64,000 nt of DNA from Pseudomonas quercus (GCF_012033695.1 NZ_JAAVJI010000001.1:496001-560000); one strand, 5' to 3'; counted from the first letter of the stretch, positions 45,868 to 56,387 are shown. Translations and numbers: made by a program. The notes: generated by a model not told the origin, from the sequence alone.

Positions 45868-46890
45868 ATGTCCCGCACAATCCGTTTTCACAAGTTCGGC
45901 CCTGCCGAAGTGCTCAAGTGCGAAGCGCTGGAGACGCGGCTGCCTGGGCCTGGCGAAGTGCAGGTGCGGGTTTCAGCCATCGGTATTTCCTGGTTCGACG
46001 TGCTCTGGCGGCAGAACCTGGCGCCTTCGCAGGCCCGTTTGCCGGCAGGTATCGGCCAGGAGATGGCGGGCGTTGTAAGCGCGATAGGCGAGGGCGTAGA
46101 GGGTTTCAAGCCCGGTGACCGTGTTGCCAGCTTTCCCGCGACCAGTGCCAACGAATACCCGGCTTGTGGTGAGTGCGTACTCATGCCGGCAGCAGCCCTT
46201 ACGCGCTACCCCGAGCTGCTCACACCTGCCCAGGCAGCGGTCCATTACACGCCGCTGCTTGTGGCCTGGTTTGCCTATGTGAAGCTGGCACGTACCCAGC
46301 CTGGGCAAACGGCGCTGATCACCGATGCCAGCCACTGCTCGGGCCCTGCCTTTGTGCAGTTGGGCAATGCACTGGGCGTGAAGGTGATTGCGGCGACGCG
46401 CAATGAGGCTCAGCGCGAGCCGTTGCTGGCCCTGGGTGCCCACAAGGTGATTGTGACCGATGAGCAGGACCTGCTCATGCAGATCAATAAATACACCGAT
46501 GGCAAAGGCGTGAACATGGTCTTCGACGGCCTCGGTGGCCCGCAGATGTCCATGATGGGAGATGTGCTGGCACCACGCGGCAGCCTGATCCTCTATGGCT
46601 TGCAAGGGGGAAACCAGACCCCATTCCCCGCCTGTGCGGCGTTTCAGAAAAACATTCAGTTCCACGTGCACTGCCTGGGTAACTTTACGGGCAAGCCGGA
46701 GCTGGGTATTGCACAGGATAGCGAGGCGGTCAGCCAGGCGCTGATGCAGATTAACCAGTTGACGGCGGACCGGGTACTGTCGCCCCAGGCCGTTCGTGTC
46801 TTCCCCTTCGAGCAGTTTGTGCAGGCCCACCGCTACATGGACGATTGCCCCTGCGGCGGGCGGGCTGTGCTGGAAATCACCGCACAGTAG
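45868..46890 (+). CDS. Zinc-type alcohol dehydrogenase / quinone oxidoreductase-like MDR protein
   Basis: 340-aa medium-chain dehydrogenase/reductase. A GroES-like N-terminal half has GIGQEMAGVVSAIGEGVEGFKPGDRV at about 60-85 (interior shortened here), and a Rossmann half has DASHCSGPAFVQLGNALG near 152 and FDGLGGPQM near 215. The structural four-cysteine zinc lobe of true alcohol dehydrogenases is absent, so a zinc-free quinone-reductase type is likely. GAGG precedes ATG 45868. Substrate is unknown; regulation by the divergent LysR protein is inferred. Confidence 0.85.
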   Translation: MSRTIRFHKFGPAEVLKCEALETRLPGPGEVQVRVSAIGISWFDVLWRQNLAPSQARLPAGIGQEMAGVVSAIGEGVEGFKPGDRVASFPATSANEYPACGECVLMPAAALTRYPELLTPAQAAVHYTPLLVAWFAYVKLARTQPGQTALITDASHCSGPAFVQLGNALGVKVIAATRNEAQREPLLALGAHKVIVTDEQDLLMQINKYTDGKGVNMVFDGLGGPQMSMMGDVLAPRGSLILYGLQGGNQTPFPACAAFQKNIQFHVHCLGNFTGKPELGIAQDSEAVSQALMQINQLTADRVLSPQAVRVFPFEQFVQAHRYMDDCPCGGRAVLEITAQ

Positions 46891-46922
46891 TGGCGTTGTG
46901 CTTCCCGGCTCCAACGCCTCGC

Positions 46923-46954
46923 ATGCCCTGGAATGGTTAACCTTTTCAGGGCAT
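46923..46954 (+). terminator. Weak hairpin after the dehydrogenase gene
   Basis: ATGCCCTG (46923-46930) and CAGGGCAT (46947-46954) pair around a 16-base loop, 33 bases after the stop codon. There is no T-tract. A possible promoter for the next gene follows (TTGTCA near 46964, TAAACT near 46985). Confidence 0.35.
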
Positions 46955-47086
46955 TCCTACAGGTTGTCAGGAATTCCCCTTCGCTAAACTGCCTCTGTGG
47001 CAAGCTGCCTGCCTACACCCTCAGGGCTATCCTTCGCAGCGCCAAATGACCGCCCGGACCTGGGCGGCTTGCGAAGGAGGAACCCC

Positions 47087-48535
47087 ATGACCGAAATGCA
47101 CAAGCAAGCCCTGGAAAGCATCTATCGGCAGGTATTGCAACGCCTGGTCAATACGCAGGGAGAGGGGCAACGCCTGGCCATGCTGCGGCTTGCAGAACAT
47201 ATCAGCCACCGTTTCCCTGAGTTGGCCAAGGCCCGGCTGGTGGTGCTGTGCTCAGGTGAGCGCGATGGCCTGCTGGCACTGGCGTTGCTGCGAGGCGTGC
47301 AGCTGTTGCTGGCCGAGGCGCGGAACCAGACCTTCAGGCTCAAGGTAGTGATTCCCGCCATGCCAGGGTTGACCCCTGTAGACGATGGCAATATTGAACG
47401 GGTAATGGCGACCTTGTTTCTGATCGAAGACCCGCGTGTAGAGGTATTAGGTGTCAGCGATACGGGGCTTTTCCCCTACGAGCGCATGATGGTCAGCCAA
47501 GGCCGAGGCCAGCAGGGGTTGGCACTGCTGCATATCACCCTGGGTGGCGCCGCTCAAGCGTCCTCACAGCCCCGTGACGTTTGCCTGCTGGCATCAGCCC
47601 ACTGGCTGTGGAGTGCTTTGGAGAAAGGCGCGCCAGGGGACCTATGGGTTACTCCCCAGCCAAAACGTTTTCTATTGCGTCAGGGCCTGCACGCGCGGCG
47701 CCTGCTAAGGTCGGCGGGCGCGCTTGGCGTTCATGAGCGTGTGCCATGCCCCACCTGGTTGCCGCGCCTGGCTGGGCTCTACAAAGGGCGGGCCTCCGGC
47801 GGGCGGCTGTCCGTTAATGTGCCCATGCCTTTATCGGTGCATGAGTTCCTACCCCCTACGCACAAGCGGCGCTGGCAGCTGGCTACGGAATGCCTGGGCA
47901 TGCACCTTGATCCGTTCTCGGTGCGGCATGGGCTCATGGGCTGCGAAGACGCCTTGCTCGGCGCGCACCTTACCGCACTAAGTGTCTGCTACTACCAGGG
48001 TGACCACTATGCCGCCGGGCTTGGCGCCTGGTTGAGGCCCAGGCTCGAGCAGCTTCGCCGCGAGGGCGTGCCTGCTCGAAAACTGGCTGCCCTGCGTACG
48101 GCCTGCCTGGGTGAGCGCGCCATGGCCAATCAGGAGTGCCGCTTGCGGCGCCATGTGGAAGAGCGATACGGCATGAGCGAGGAGCAATTGTGCTGCGTGC
48201 TTTTCCAGCCATTTTCAGGGGCAGGCGCCTACTTGAAACTGTTCCTGGAGCGTTGCCACCCTGACCAGGCGTTGCGCGAATGCGCACTGCGCCAGGCCTT
48301 GGAGGGCCATGCAATTGCCGCAGAAGACGTGCGCTGGTTGCAACGTATTTCAGGGCTGTCCCTTGCTGCACTGCGGCGGTTGTATGCCCAGCCAGCCCGT
48401 ACCCCCTGGGCCGCAAAGGCTGGCCTGCCTGCGTTGTGCAGTTGTACGGCACATGCCGCTATCTGCCAGCCTTCCACAGTGGTGCTGACCAAAGCCCGAC
48501 ACACGCCCAAAGCCCAGGCGTGCCTGGGCCGATAA
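47087..48535 (+). CDS. Unrecognised 482-aa protein upstream of lexA2
   Basis: ATG 47087 follows a strong GGAGG. The product is soluble and without signal peptide or spans. The N-terminal ~150 residues look alpha/beta, with strands ARLVVLCSG and RLKVVIPAMPG. The middle is rich in Leu/Arg, and the C terminus has a late Cys cluster (CSCTAHAAIC). No Walker, nuclease, polymerase or HTH motif is evident. It lies 35 bases before the LexA2 box and on the same strand as the mutasome genes. I do not recognise the family, and a role in DNA-damage tolerance is only a guess from position. Confidence 0.75.
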   Translation: MTEMHKQALESIYRQVLQRLVNTQGEGQRLAMLRLAEHISHRFPELAKARLVVLCSGERDGLLALALLRGVQLLLAEARNQTFRLKVVIPAMPGLTPVDDGNIERVMATLFLIEDPRVEVLGVSDTGLFPYERMMVSQGRGQQGLALLHITLGGAAQASSQPRDVCLLASAHWLWSALEKGAPGDLWVTPQPKRFLLRQGLHARRLLRSAGALGVHERVPCPTWLPRLAGLYKGRASGGRLSVNVPMPLSVHEFLPPTHKRRWQLATECLGMHLDPFSVRHGLMGCEDALLGAHLTALSVCYYQGDHYAAGLGAWLRPRLEQLRREGVPARKLAALRTACLGERAMANQECRLRRHVEERYGMSEEQLCCVLFQPFSGAGAYLKLFLERCHPDQALRECALRQALEGHAIAAEDVRWLQRISGLSLAALRRLYAQPARTPWAAKAGLPALCSCTAHAAICQPSTVVLTKARHTPKAQACLGR

Positions 48536-48560
48536 AAAGAGCTGGCCAAGATCAGGTGGC

Positions 48561-48580
48561 TGGAGTACAAATGTACTCCA
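48561..48580. promoter_or_regulatory. LexA2-type operator
   Basis: TGGAGTACAAATGTACTCCA has perfect 8-base arms (TGGAGTAC/GTACTCCA) around AAAT. It resembles the AGTAC-N4-GTGCT-like sites known for the second LexA of P. putida and differs from the CTGT-N8-ACAG LexA1 box. It covers the ribosome site (GGAG) and the likely start codon of lexA2, so bound repressor would block the leader directly. Confidence 0.8.
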
Positions 48581-49191
48581 TGAAAACCACAACCCTTACT
48601 CCTCGTCGCCGCGCCATTCTGGCCTTTATCCGCGAGCGCATCGCGCTACAGGGCCAACCCCCAAGCCTGGCTGAAATCAGTCAGGCGTTCGGGTTCGCCT
48701 CGCGCAGTGTGGCGCGCAAGCATATACAGGCACTGGCCGAAGCCGGGCATATCGAAGTCCAGGCCCACCAGGCACGTGGCATCCGCCTGAAAAGCCAGGC
48801 CGGTCAGGCCGAGTTGGTGCAAGTGCCGCTGGTAGGCCGGGTTGCGGCAGGCCGGCCTATCGATCCGGATGCTGGCCTGCACGATTGCCTCGCCTTGGAC
48901 GTGCGGCTCTTTTCCCGCGTACCTGACTACCTGCTGGAGGTGCACGGGGACTCGATGGTGGAAGACGGTATCCTGGACGGCGACCTGGTGGGCGTGCAGC
49001 GCTTGGCCGAGGCGCGAAACGGGCAGATCGTCGTTGCGAGGCTGGAGGGTGAAGTCACCATCAAACGCTTTGAGCAGCACGCACAAGGTATCCGTCTGCT
49101 GCCCCGTAACCCTGCCTACCAGCCTATTGTGGTAGGCCTGGATCGGGACTTCGTGATCGAAGGTATCTTCTGTGGGTTGGTTCGGCGGTGA
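48571..49191 (+). CDS. lexA2: LexA2 SOS repressor
   Basis: 206-aa LexA paralogue. The winged-HTH domain at about 8-70 includes PSLAEISQAFGFASRSVARKH. The self-cleavage site is Ala-Gly in GRVAAGRPI near 95. The serine is in VHGDSMVEDG near 130, and the lysine in VTIKRF near 168. It represses its own operon with imuA-imuB-dnaE2. ATG 48571 is chosen because GGAG is spaced 5 bases from it; ATG 48580, three codons later, would be 14 bases from that site. It overlaps imuA by 4 bases. Confidence 0.92.
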   Translation: MYSMKTTTLTPRRRAILAFIRERIALQGQPPSLAEISQAFGFASRSVARKHIQALAEAGHIEVQAHQARGIRLKSQAGQAELVQVPLVGRVAAGRPIDPDAGLHDCLALDVRLFSRVPDYLLEVHGDSMVEDGILDGDLVGVQRLAEARNGQIVVARLEGEVTIKRFEQHAQGIRLLPRNPAYQPIVVGLDRDFVIEGIFCGLVRR

Positions 49192-49817
49192 GCAACACGG
49201 TTGTCAGCCTGGAGGGGCTGCTCGATAGCCGCCGCGTGTGGAAAGGGCGGTCTGCCTCCGGCGAGACAACCTGTTGCCCTGTCCAACCTACGGGGCATGC
49301 TCAACTGGACAGTGCCTTGCCCCTGGGAGGCTGGCCAGCCAATGCTTTGAGTGAAATCCTCATACCCGCTACCGGGAGCGGTGAACTGAACCTGCTATGG
49401 CCCACACTGGCCCGGCTCACGGCTGCAGGTGAGCGGGTCGTGCTGGTTTCGCCGCCTCTCGTGCCATACCCACAGGCCTGGCTAGCGGCCGGGGTGAACC
49501 TTCAAGGCATCACGTTGGTAAGTGCCCAGGGCAAAGAGGCCCTGTGGGCAGCCGAGCAATGCCTGCGTTCAGGCAGCTGTGCGGCAGTGGTGTGCTGGGT
49601 TGGGCAAGCAGATGAACGGGCGCTGCGGCGCCTTCAGGTTGCCGCTGAAACTGGCCAGGCGTTGGGCTTTGCATTGCGTGGCAGCCAGGCGGCCATTAAC
49701 CCATCGCCAGCGGCCCTGCGCATTGCGATCACACTGTCGCCTGCCCGCTGGACGGTCCTCAAATGCCGAGGTGGGTTGCCCTCGGCGCGCTCAGTTGCCT
49801 GGTCGAGCTGCGGTTGA
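49188..49817 (+). CDS. imuA: Mutasome accessory protein ImuA (SulA2/RecA-like)
   Basis: 209-aa protein of the ImuA family, with LPLGGWPANALSEILIPATGSGELNLLW near 43-70 (RecA-like core lacking a normal Walker A) and VCWVGQADERALRRLQVAAE near 135. ImuA works with ImuB and DnaE2 in damage-induced translesion synthesis. GTG start 49188 overlaps the lexA2 stop. The last ~15 residues are serine/arginine rich and poorly conserved in appearance. Confidence 0.9.
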   Translation: MSNTVVSLEGLLDSRRVWKGRSASGETTCCPVQPTGHAQLDSALPLGGWPANALSEILIPATGSGELNLLWPTLARLTAAGERVVLVSPPLVPYPQAWLAAGVNLQGITLVSAQGKEALWAAEQCLRSGSCAAVVCWVGQADERALRRLQVAAETGQALGFALRGSQAAINPSPAALRIAITLSPARWTVLKCRGGLPSARSVAWSSCG

Positions 49818-49818
49818 A

Positions 49819-51240
49819 ATGGCCATGCTCTGGGCCTGTGTCCTGCTCCCCCAACTGGCGCTGGACGTCGCGCTGCGGGGCCGGCCTAACCCCACACTAC
49901 CCTTGGCGCTCGCCAATGGCCCGGCACAACGGCGTGTGCTGCAGGCGGTGAATGAAGCGGCTCGGGCGCTGGGGTTGCGCCCAGGCCAAAGCCTGAGTAC
50001 AGCACAGGCCCTGAGCCATGATTTCCAGCTTGTCGACTACAACCTGGCCCAAGTGGAGCAGGCCCTCCAACTGTTGGCTGCGTGGGGTTACGGCTTCAGT
50101 TCCCAGGTCAGCCTGCATTACCCCCGTGCCTTATTGATCGAGGTCGGCTCCGGAATGGGGCTTTTTGGCCCGTGGCCGGCGTTCGAAGCACGCTTGCGAA
50201 ACGAACTGGGCGCCATGGGGTTCACGCACCGCATCACCCTGGCCCCCAACCCCGTGGCCGCGCGCATGCTGGCCAACCTGCAGGACGGTGCGGCCATTAC
50301 CTCACCTAGCCATTTGCAGGCGGTGTTGGCAGACATGCCTGTAGACCGTATTGGCTTGGCCAAGGCTCACAGCACGTCCCTGATGCGCATGGGCCTTCGC
50401 AGGCTGGGGCAATTGCTTGCACTGGAACGCACGGCACTGGCCCGTAGGTTCCCTCCTCAGGTCGTGCGCCAGCTGGACTTGATTCAGGGCCTGCACCCTC
50501 TGGCCCTTGAGTACTTCGCGTTACCTGAACGGTTCGATAGCCGCGTCGAGTTCAATTTCGATGTGGAATCCACACAAGCCTTACTGTTTCCTCTGCGACG
50601 CCTGGTCGATGACCTGGGGGTGTACCTGGCCGCACGGGATGGGGGCGTTCAGCGGTTCGTGGTGCATTTGGAGCACGCCGAGGGCAGCGACACGGCAGTG
50701 CCTGTAGGGCTGTTGTCGCCGGAGCGTAACCCTGGCCTGCTGTTCGAGCTGGCACGCGGGCGCCTGGAGCCTGTGCAGGTGACCCGCCCCGTGCGCAGTA
50801 TGCGTTTGCTGGCCTTGGAGCTGCCGGCGTATGTGCCCAAGGTTCAGGGGCTGTTCGACACACGGTCAGCCGCTACGCAAAATTGGGAACACGTATGCGA
50901 GCGTTTGCGTGCACGGCTAGGCGACGCTGCCGTAGGTAGCCTGCGCGCCCACGCCGATCACCGGCCCGAGCATGCGTGGTCGGTTGAAGACTATGCCACG
51001 GTCGCTACGCTCGACCCGGCGGCGCCTTTGCGCCCTGGCTGGTTGCTGTCCTCGGCAGAGCTGTTGCCCGACACCCGCTGGGAGTGGGTAGCAGGCCCGG
51101 AGCGAATAGAAAGCGGCTGGTGGGACGGTAAAGATGTGCGCCGCGACTATTACCGCCTACGGCTGGCCTGTGGTCGGCAGGCCTGGGCCTACAAAGCACT
51201 GGGTGAAGACACCTGGTGGCTGCAAGGGTGGTTTGGATGA
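49819..51240 (+). CDS. imuB: Mutasome Y-family polymerase-like protein ImuB
   Basis: 473-aa catalytically inactive Y-family protein that links DnaE2 to the sliding clamp. The N terminus reads [14 protein letters not shown] where true polymerases have the acidic metal motif, which is the ImuB hallmark. The fingers/palm region ([26 protein letters not shown]) and the HhH-like [12 protein letters not shown] near 195 are present. The C-terminal tail ends WWLQGWFG. Start is one base after the imuA stop; ATG 49825 is an alternative. Confidence 0.92.
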   Translation: MAMLWACVLLPQLALDVALRGRPNPTLPLALANGPAQRRVLQAVNEAARALGLRPGQSLSTAQALSHDFQLVDYNLAQVEQALQLLAAWGYGFSSQVSLHYPRALLIEVGSGMGLFGPWPAFEARLRNELGAMGFTHRITLAPNPVAARMLANLQDGAAITSPSHLQAVLADMPVDRIGLAKAHSTSLMRMGLRRLGQLLALERTALARRFPPQVVRQLDLIQGLHPLALEYFALPERFDSRVEFNFDVESTQALLFPLRRLVDDLGVYLAARDGGVQRFVVHLEHAEGSDTAVPVGLLSPERNPGLLFELARGRLEPVQVTRPVRSMRLLALELPAYVPKVQGLFDTRSAATQNWEHVCERLRARLGDAAVGSLRAHADHRPEHAWSVEDYATVATLDPAAPLRPGWLLSSAELLPDTRWEWVAGPERIESGWWDGKDVRRDYYRLRLACGRQAWAYKALGEDTWWLQGWFG

Positions 51241-54200
51241 CCCGCTATGCCGAGCTGCATTGCCTGTCAAACTTCAGCTTCCAGCGCGGCGCCTCCTCGG
51301 CCTTTGAGCTGTTCACCCGTGCCAAGCAGTTGGGCTACTCGGCCTTGGCCATTACCGATGAGTGCACCCTGGCCGGGATTGTACGTGCCTGGCAGGCTGC
51401 GCAGGCCTGCCAGTTACCCTTGATAGTAGGCAGTGAGTTCATGCTTGATAACGGCGCCCGCGTGGTGTTGCTGGTGCGAAATATGGCCGGTTACCAAGCG
51501 CTGTGTCACTTGATCACCCTGGCCAGGCGGCGCGCGGGAAAAGGCACCTATCAGGCCCTGGCTGCCGATTACCACGGTGTAGACCTGGCTGGGCTGCTGG
51601 CGCTCTGGTTACCGCCTTCAGCGCCCCAGGTCAGCCATGGCCAATGGCTGAAGGCGCTATTTGGCGACCGGCTATGGCTAGCAGTGGAACTGCACCGTGG
51701 CGTGAACGATGCGCAACGGCTGGCAGCCCTGCAACGCTTGGGTCATGAGCTAGGTGTTCGTTGCGTAGCCAGTGGTGATGTACACATGCATGCGCGGGGC
51801 CGCCGAGCCTTGCAGGACACCCTCACCGCCATCCGCCACCATCTGGGGGTAGCCCAGGCGGGCGCGTGGCTATTTCCCAATGGCGAGCGGCACGTGCGCA
51901 GCCTGCCGCAACTGGCCGAGCTGTACCCGCCCGCACTGCTTGAAGAAACCCTGTGCATCGCCCAGCAGTGCACATTCAACCTCGACCAGTTGCGCTATCA
52001 CTATCCTCACGAAGTGGTGCCGGCCGGTCATACCCCAGACGGCTGGCTACGTGAACTGACGCAACGCGGTATGGCCCGGCGCTGGCCATCCGGTGCGCCG
52101 GCGGCTGTGCTGGAGAGTATCGAACGAGAGCTGTCGATCATCGCCGACCTGGCCTACGCGTCCTACTTTCTGACCGTGCACGACATTGTGGACTTTGCCA
52201 GGCGCAAGGGCATTCTGTGCCAGGGCAGGGGGTCGGCGGCCAATTCTGCCGTGTGCTTTGCACTGGGCATCACGGCCATTGACCCTGCGCAAACCCAGCT
52301 GCTGTTCGAGCGTTTCATTTCGCGCGAGCGCAATGAGCCCCCCGACATCGACGTGGATTTCGAACACGACCGGCGAGAAGAAGTCATCCAGTATGTGTTC
52401 AGCCGCTATGGCCGTGACCGTGCAGCGCTCACCGCCATCGCTAGCACCTACCGTGCGGCCGGTGCCCTGCGTGATGTAGCCAAGGCCCTCGGGCTGCCTC
52501 CCGACCAGATCAGTGCCTTGGCCGCGTGTGCAGGGCGCCATAGTGACACGCTGCCATCGCCTGAACGCCTGGTCGAAGCCGGGTTCAATCCAGAGAACCC
52601 GATCCTGCGCAGGGTGCTAGTGCTCACCGGAGAGTTGATCGGTTTTCCCCGCCACCTGTCTCAGCACCCCGGCGGCTTCGTGATTTCCGAGCACCCGTTG
52701 CATACGCTGGTGCCTGTGGAAAACGCCGCCATGGAAGGCCGCACAGTGATCCAGTGGGACAAGGACGACCTGGACCAGGTCGGGTTGCTCAAGGTGGACT
52801 TGCTTGCCCTGGGCATGCTCAGTGCCCTGCGTCGGTGTTTCGACCTGATCAAAGGTTACCGAGGTGAGCACTATACGTTGGCAACGCTCCCCAAGGGCTG
52901 CCCTGCCACCTACGAGATGATTGGCCGTGCCGACACCGTGGGGGTATTCCAGATCGAGTCACGTGCGCAAATGGCCATGCTGCCGCGCCTTAAGCCGCAG
53001 AATTTTTACGACTTGGTGATTGAGGTGGCCATCGTGCGCCCTGGCCCCATCCAAGGGGACATGGTGCATCCCTACCTGCGGCGGCGTAACCGCGAAGAAG
53101 CTGTGGATTATCCTTCTCCAGCCCTGGAGGCAGTGCTCCAGCGCACGTTGGGCGTGCCGCTGTTTCAGGAGCAGGTGATGCAGCTCGCCATTGTGGCAGC
53201 GGACTATACCCCGGGCGAAGCTGACCAGCTGCGCCGTGCCATGGCGGCCTGGAAGCGCCATGGCGGGATGGGCGCTCACCAGGTAAGGCTGCGCGAGGGC
53301 ATGCTGCGCAATGGCTATACAGAGGCCTTCGCCCAACGCGTTTTTGAACAGATCAAAGGCTTTGGCAGTTATGGGTTTCCCGAGTCCCACGCAGCCAGCT
53401 TTGCTTTGCTCACCTATGCCAGCAGCTGGTTGAAGTGCCATGAGCCTGCAGCGTTCGCCTGTGCCTTGGTGAATAGCTGGCCCATGGGGTTCTACAGCCC
53501 CGACCAAGTGTTCCAGGACGCCCGCCGTCACGGGGTTCAGGTGCACCCTGTGGATGTGCGCTATAGCGAGTGGGACTGTACGCTGGAAGCGGGCAGTGGG
53601 GCTCAGCCTGCCATCCGCATGGGGTTAAGGATGATCCGGGGCTTCCAGGCAAGCGCGGCCTTGCGCATCAGCCAGGCACGGGCCTGTGCACCGTTCAGCA
53701 GCCTTCAGGACCTGGCCACCCGGGCCGCCCTGTGCCAACGCAGCTGTGAACAACTGGCCGATGCAGGTGCCTTGCAAGGGCTGGCTGGGCACCGCCACCG
53801 TGCACGCTGGGACGTGGCCAGCGTCGAGCAGCAACTGCCGCTGTTCTCAGGCATAGCGCCCCTGCCAGAGCCCGACGTCCTGCTGCCAATGCCCACCGTG
53901 GGCGAGGACCTGCTGGCCGATTACGCGGCCATAGGCACTACCCTTGGCACCCACCCTTTGGCATTGTTGCGCGGGTCACTCAAGCCTTGGCGGTGCCGTA
54001 GCTCACGGGAACTCAGCACACTGGCCCATGGCCGCTCCGTTAGCGTGACGGGTTTGGTGACCAGCCGGCAGCGTCCCGGCACGGCCAGTGGGGTCACGTT
54101 CGTAACGCTTGAGGACGAATTCGGCATGGTCAACGTGATCGTCTGGCGCGACCTGGCCGAGCGCCAGCGCAAGGCACTGGTCGGCGCCCGGTTGCTACAG

Positions 54201-54314
54201 GTGCAAGGCCGGTTTGAGCGCCAGGGAGAGGTCTGCCACCTGGTGGCACGCAACTTGATAGACATGACGCGCTTGTTGTCTGGCTTGGAGGTGCGGAGCC
54301 GGGACTTTCATTAA
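51237..54314 (+). CDS. dnaE2: Error-prone DNA polymerase DnaE2
   Basis: 1025-aa C-family polymerase. The N-terminal PHP domain shows [17 protein letters not shown] and ITDECTLAG. The polymerase core shows [12 protein letters not shown] near 335, [16 protein letters not shown] near 370 and [15 protein letters not shown] near 715. The C-terminal OB-fold includes [16 protein letters not shown] near 940. It starts at ATG 51237, overlapping the imuB stop. As part of the lexA2-imuA-imuB-dnaE2 operon it should perform SOS-induced mutagenic lesion bypass. Confidence 0.95.
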   Translation: MTRYAELHCLSNFSFQRGASSAFELFTRAKQLGYSALAITDECTLAGIVRAWQAAQACQLPLIVGSEFMLDNGARVVLLVRNMAGYQALCHLITLARRRAGKGTYQALAADYHGVDLAGLLALWLPPSAPQVSHGQWLKALFGDRLWLAVELHRGVNDAQRLAALQRLGHELGVRCVASGDVHMHARGRRALQDTLTAIRHHLGVAQAGAWLFPNGERHVRSLPQLAELYPPALLEETLCIAQQCTFNLDQLRYHYPHEVVPAGHTPDGWLRELTQRGMARRWPSGAPAAVLESIERELSIIADLAYASYFLTVHDIVDFARRKGILCQGRGSAANSAVCFALGITAIDPAQTQLLFERFISRERNEPPDIDVDFEHDRREEVIQYVFSRYGRDRAALTAIASTYRAAGALRDVAKALGLPPDQISALAACAGRHSDTLPSPERLVEAGFNPENPILRRVLVLTGELIGFPRHLSQHPGGFVISEHPLHTLVPVENAAMEGRTVIQWDKDDLDQVGLLKVDLLALGMLSALRRCFDLIKGYRGEHYTLATLPKGCPATYEMIGRADTVGVFQIESRAQMAMLPRLKPQNFYDLVIEVAIVRPGPIQGDMVHPYLRRRNREEAVDYPSPALEAVLQRTLGVPLFQEQVMQLAIVAADYTPGEADQLRRAMAAWKRHGGMGAHQVRLREGMLRNGYTEAFAQRVFEQIKGFGSYGFPESHAASFALLTYASSWLKCHEPAAFACALVNSWPMGFYSPDQVFQDARRHGVQVHPVDVRYSEWDCTLEAGSGAQPAIRMGLRMIRGFQASAALRISQARACAPFSSLQDLATRAALCQRSCEQLADAGALQGLAGHRHRARWDVASVEQQLPLFSGIAPLPEPDVLLPMPTVGEDLLADYAAIGTTLGTHPLALLRGSLKPWRCRSSRELSTLAHGRSVSVTGLVTSRQRPGTASGVTFVTLEDEFGMVNVIVWRDLAERQRKALVGARLLQVQGRFERQGEVCHLVARNLIDMTRLLSGLEVRSRDFH

Positions 54315-54402
54315 CGCCCAAGGTGTGTGGTGAAGGCGGGGTACGCAACGGACTTCCCATTGCGTTGTCACACCCTCCTGGCCAATACAGGGAGCACTGC
54401 GT

Positions 54403-55041
54403 GTGGACATCAAAGGCGTGATTTTCGATTCAGACGGCACACTGGTAGACAGCGAACGCATTGCTGCCCGGTTATTGTGGGAAATGCTGGCCAGCCGAGG
54501 TATCGACCTGCCTGAACACGAAGTGCTCGATCGTTTCCGAGGCGTGCAGTTTGCAGTATTCGCGGCCCGCCTGGCCGAGGAATATCCTGGCTTTGAAGCT
54601 GAGCCCTTCATGCGCCAATTTCGTGTAGATAGCCTGGTCCGCTTTGCCCAAGGCATGGCGCCCATGCCCGGCGCGCTGGAATTTGTGCGCAGCCTGCACG
54701 TGCCCAAGTGCGTGGCCTCCAATGGGCCGCGTGTCAAAATTGAAACCTGCCTGGGTACAGCTGGCCTGCTTGAGTACTTCCACGGCCGCATCGTGAGCGC
54801 GTACGAGGTTCAGGCCTGGAAGCCTGCACCGGGGCTTATCGTGGAGGCAGCGAAGGTGCTGCAGCTACCGCCCCATCAGTGCCTCTTAATAGAAGACAGC
54901 CATGCTGGCGTGGAGGCAGGGCTGGCAGCCGGGGTGTGGGTGGCCGGGTACGGCGAAGAAGATTTCGGCCCCTACCTGAACGAAACCCGATTTACCCGTA
55001 CATCGACCTACCAGGACGTTGCAAAACTGCTCAGTGCCTAA
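54403..55041 (+). CDS. HAD-superfamily phosphatase (YieH-like)
   Basis: 212-aa protein with GTG start 54403, about 8 bases after GGGAG. Motif I is FDSDGTLVDSE at about 8-18, motif II is VASNGPR near 105, the Lys is in AWKPAP near 133, and motif IV is IEDSHAGVEAG near 164. The DSDGT form of motif I and the SNGPR motif resemble 6-phosphogluconate/phosphosugar phosphatases of the YieH kind. The substrate is not shown. It overlaps the convergent antiporter gene by 4 bases. Confidence 0.85.
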   Translation: MDIKGVIFDSDGTLVDSERIAARLLWEMLASRGIDLPEHEVLDRFRGVQFAVFAARLAEEYPGFEAEPFMRQFRVDSLVRFAQGMAPMPGALEFVRSLHVPKCVASNGPRVKIETCLGTAGLLEYFHGRIVSAYEVQAWKPAPGLIVEAAKVLQLPPHQCLLIEDSHAGVEAGLAAGVWVAGYGEEDFGPYLNETRFTRTSTYQDVAKLLSA

Positions 55042-56387
55042 TCTACCGCTTTGCTGTTGCGCCGCTCATAGTGGTCCAGCAGAGGCTGGGTGCTCACGCC
55101 GTGCAATACGATGCTCAGGGCAACTACGGTCAATGTGAGGCTGGTGCAGGTACGGGCCACCTCATCACCTAGCCCGTGCTGCAGCGCAAAGCACAGGTAA
55201 TAGATGGAGCCGATGCCGCGGATGCCGAACCAACCCAGCAAGGCTCGCTGGTGCCCGCTCAGCAATGCCCGGCTCCCGCCCAGCGCCCATACGGCCAAAG
55301 GGCGAATGACCACAAACAGTGCCAGGCCCAGCCCTACGCCACGCCAATCCCAGTACCCCCACAGCAGGGCGCCGAGCAAGGTAATAAGCATCACTTCCAT
55401 GGAACGTTCGATCAGGCTGCCAAAGGCCATGATGTCGCTCATCATCACGCCTGCGGCCACTTGAGGAGGGGCCAACTCGTCTACCGAACCAGCAAGGGCG
55501 TGTTCGGGAGGCAACTCATGGTGCCCGGTAATCGTGTGGGTCAGGTGTTCGGAAGGCACGTCCGAACCGGTGGACTGCGCCTCGGCCTGGCGAAGCCCTA
55601 GGCCTGCGGCAAAGACAGCAAGGAAACCAAAGGCGCCCAGGTACCAGGCAATGGAGTAGGCCAGGGCAATCAGCGCCAGCGCCAGGAAGTCATTGGGCGA
55701 CAAGGTGCTGTCCTGATGGCGGACACGCAGAAATATCATCAGTTGGCCGACCAGCCGGCCTAGCCCGTAACCAATGATCAGGCCGCCTGCAACGCCCCAG
55801 ATCACGTCCTTGAGCACCCAGTGGGTCACCCAGCCGCCCTCGAAGCCTCCATGGCCAATCATTAGCAGGCCGAAGAGTACAAAGGGAAACGCGGTACCAT
55901 CGTTGAGGCCGGCCTCGCCAGACAAGCCAAATCGAACACGGTCGAAGTCCTGCGCGCTGTTCACCTGCACCATATTGGCTAATACCGGGTCCGTAGGCGC
56001 CAGCATGGCCCCGATCAGCATGGACACGCCCCAGTCCAGCCCAAGGGCGAAGTGGGCCACCACCGCTACACCGACGATTGAGGCAACCATCACCGGCCCG
56101 GCCAGCAGGTACGCACATCGCCAAGCACTTCGCCCGAACGTGAGGCGCAGCTTGATGCCTGTGCCAAACAGCGAAAACAGTACGGCACCTTCGGTCAGCC
56201 GCTCCAGCCAGTGGGTAGACTCACGAATATCCAGGTTGACGATACCCAGCCCCACAGGGCCGATACCTAGCCCAACCAGCAGGCACACAGCACTGGTGGT
56301 GACCGGCAGCCAGCGCAGGTAGGCCGAAGCCAGGGCCAGCAAGAGCAGCACCGCCCCCAATATGGCAATTGCAGTGATAAAACTCAT
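55038..56387 (-). CDS. CPA1-type Na+(cation)/H+ antiporter
   Basis: 449-aa inner-membrane protein with about twelve spans. The ion-binding motif is GAMLAPTDPVLA near 125-137 (TDP), with SGEAGLNDGTAFPFV near 157 and GIRGIGSIYYL near 395. These are typical of NhaP-type CPA1 exchangers. A hydrophilic loop near 280-315 is unusually rich in His and Glu. Divergent from the KaiC-like gene across a 257-base spacer. Confidence 0.88.
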   Translation of the reverse strand: MSFITAIAILGAVLLLLALASAYLRWLPVTTSAVCLLVGLGIGPVGLGIVNLDIRESTHWLERLTEGAVLFSLFGTGIKLRLTFGRSAWRCAYLLAGPVMVASIVGVAVVAHFALGLDWGVSMLIGAMLAPTDPVLANMVQVNSAQDFDRVRFGLSGEAGLNDGTAFPFVLFGLLMIGHGGFEGGWVTHWVLKDVIWGVAGGLIIGYGLGRLVGQLMIFLRVRHQDSTLSPNDFLALALIALAYSIAWYLGAFGFLAVFAAGLGLRQAEAQSTGSDVPSEHLTHTITGHHELPPEHALAGSVDELAPPQVAAGVMMSDIMAFGSLIERSMEVMLITLLGALLWGYWDWRGVGLGLALFVVIRPLAVWALGGSRALLSGHQRALLGWFGIRGIGSIYYLCFALQHGLGDEVARTCTSLTLTVVALSIVLHGVSTQPLLDHYERRNSKAVD

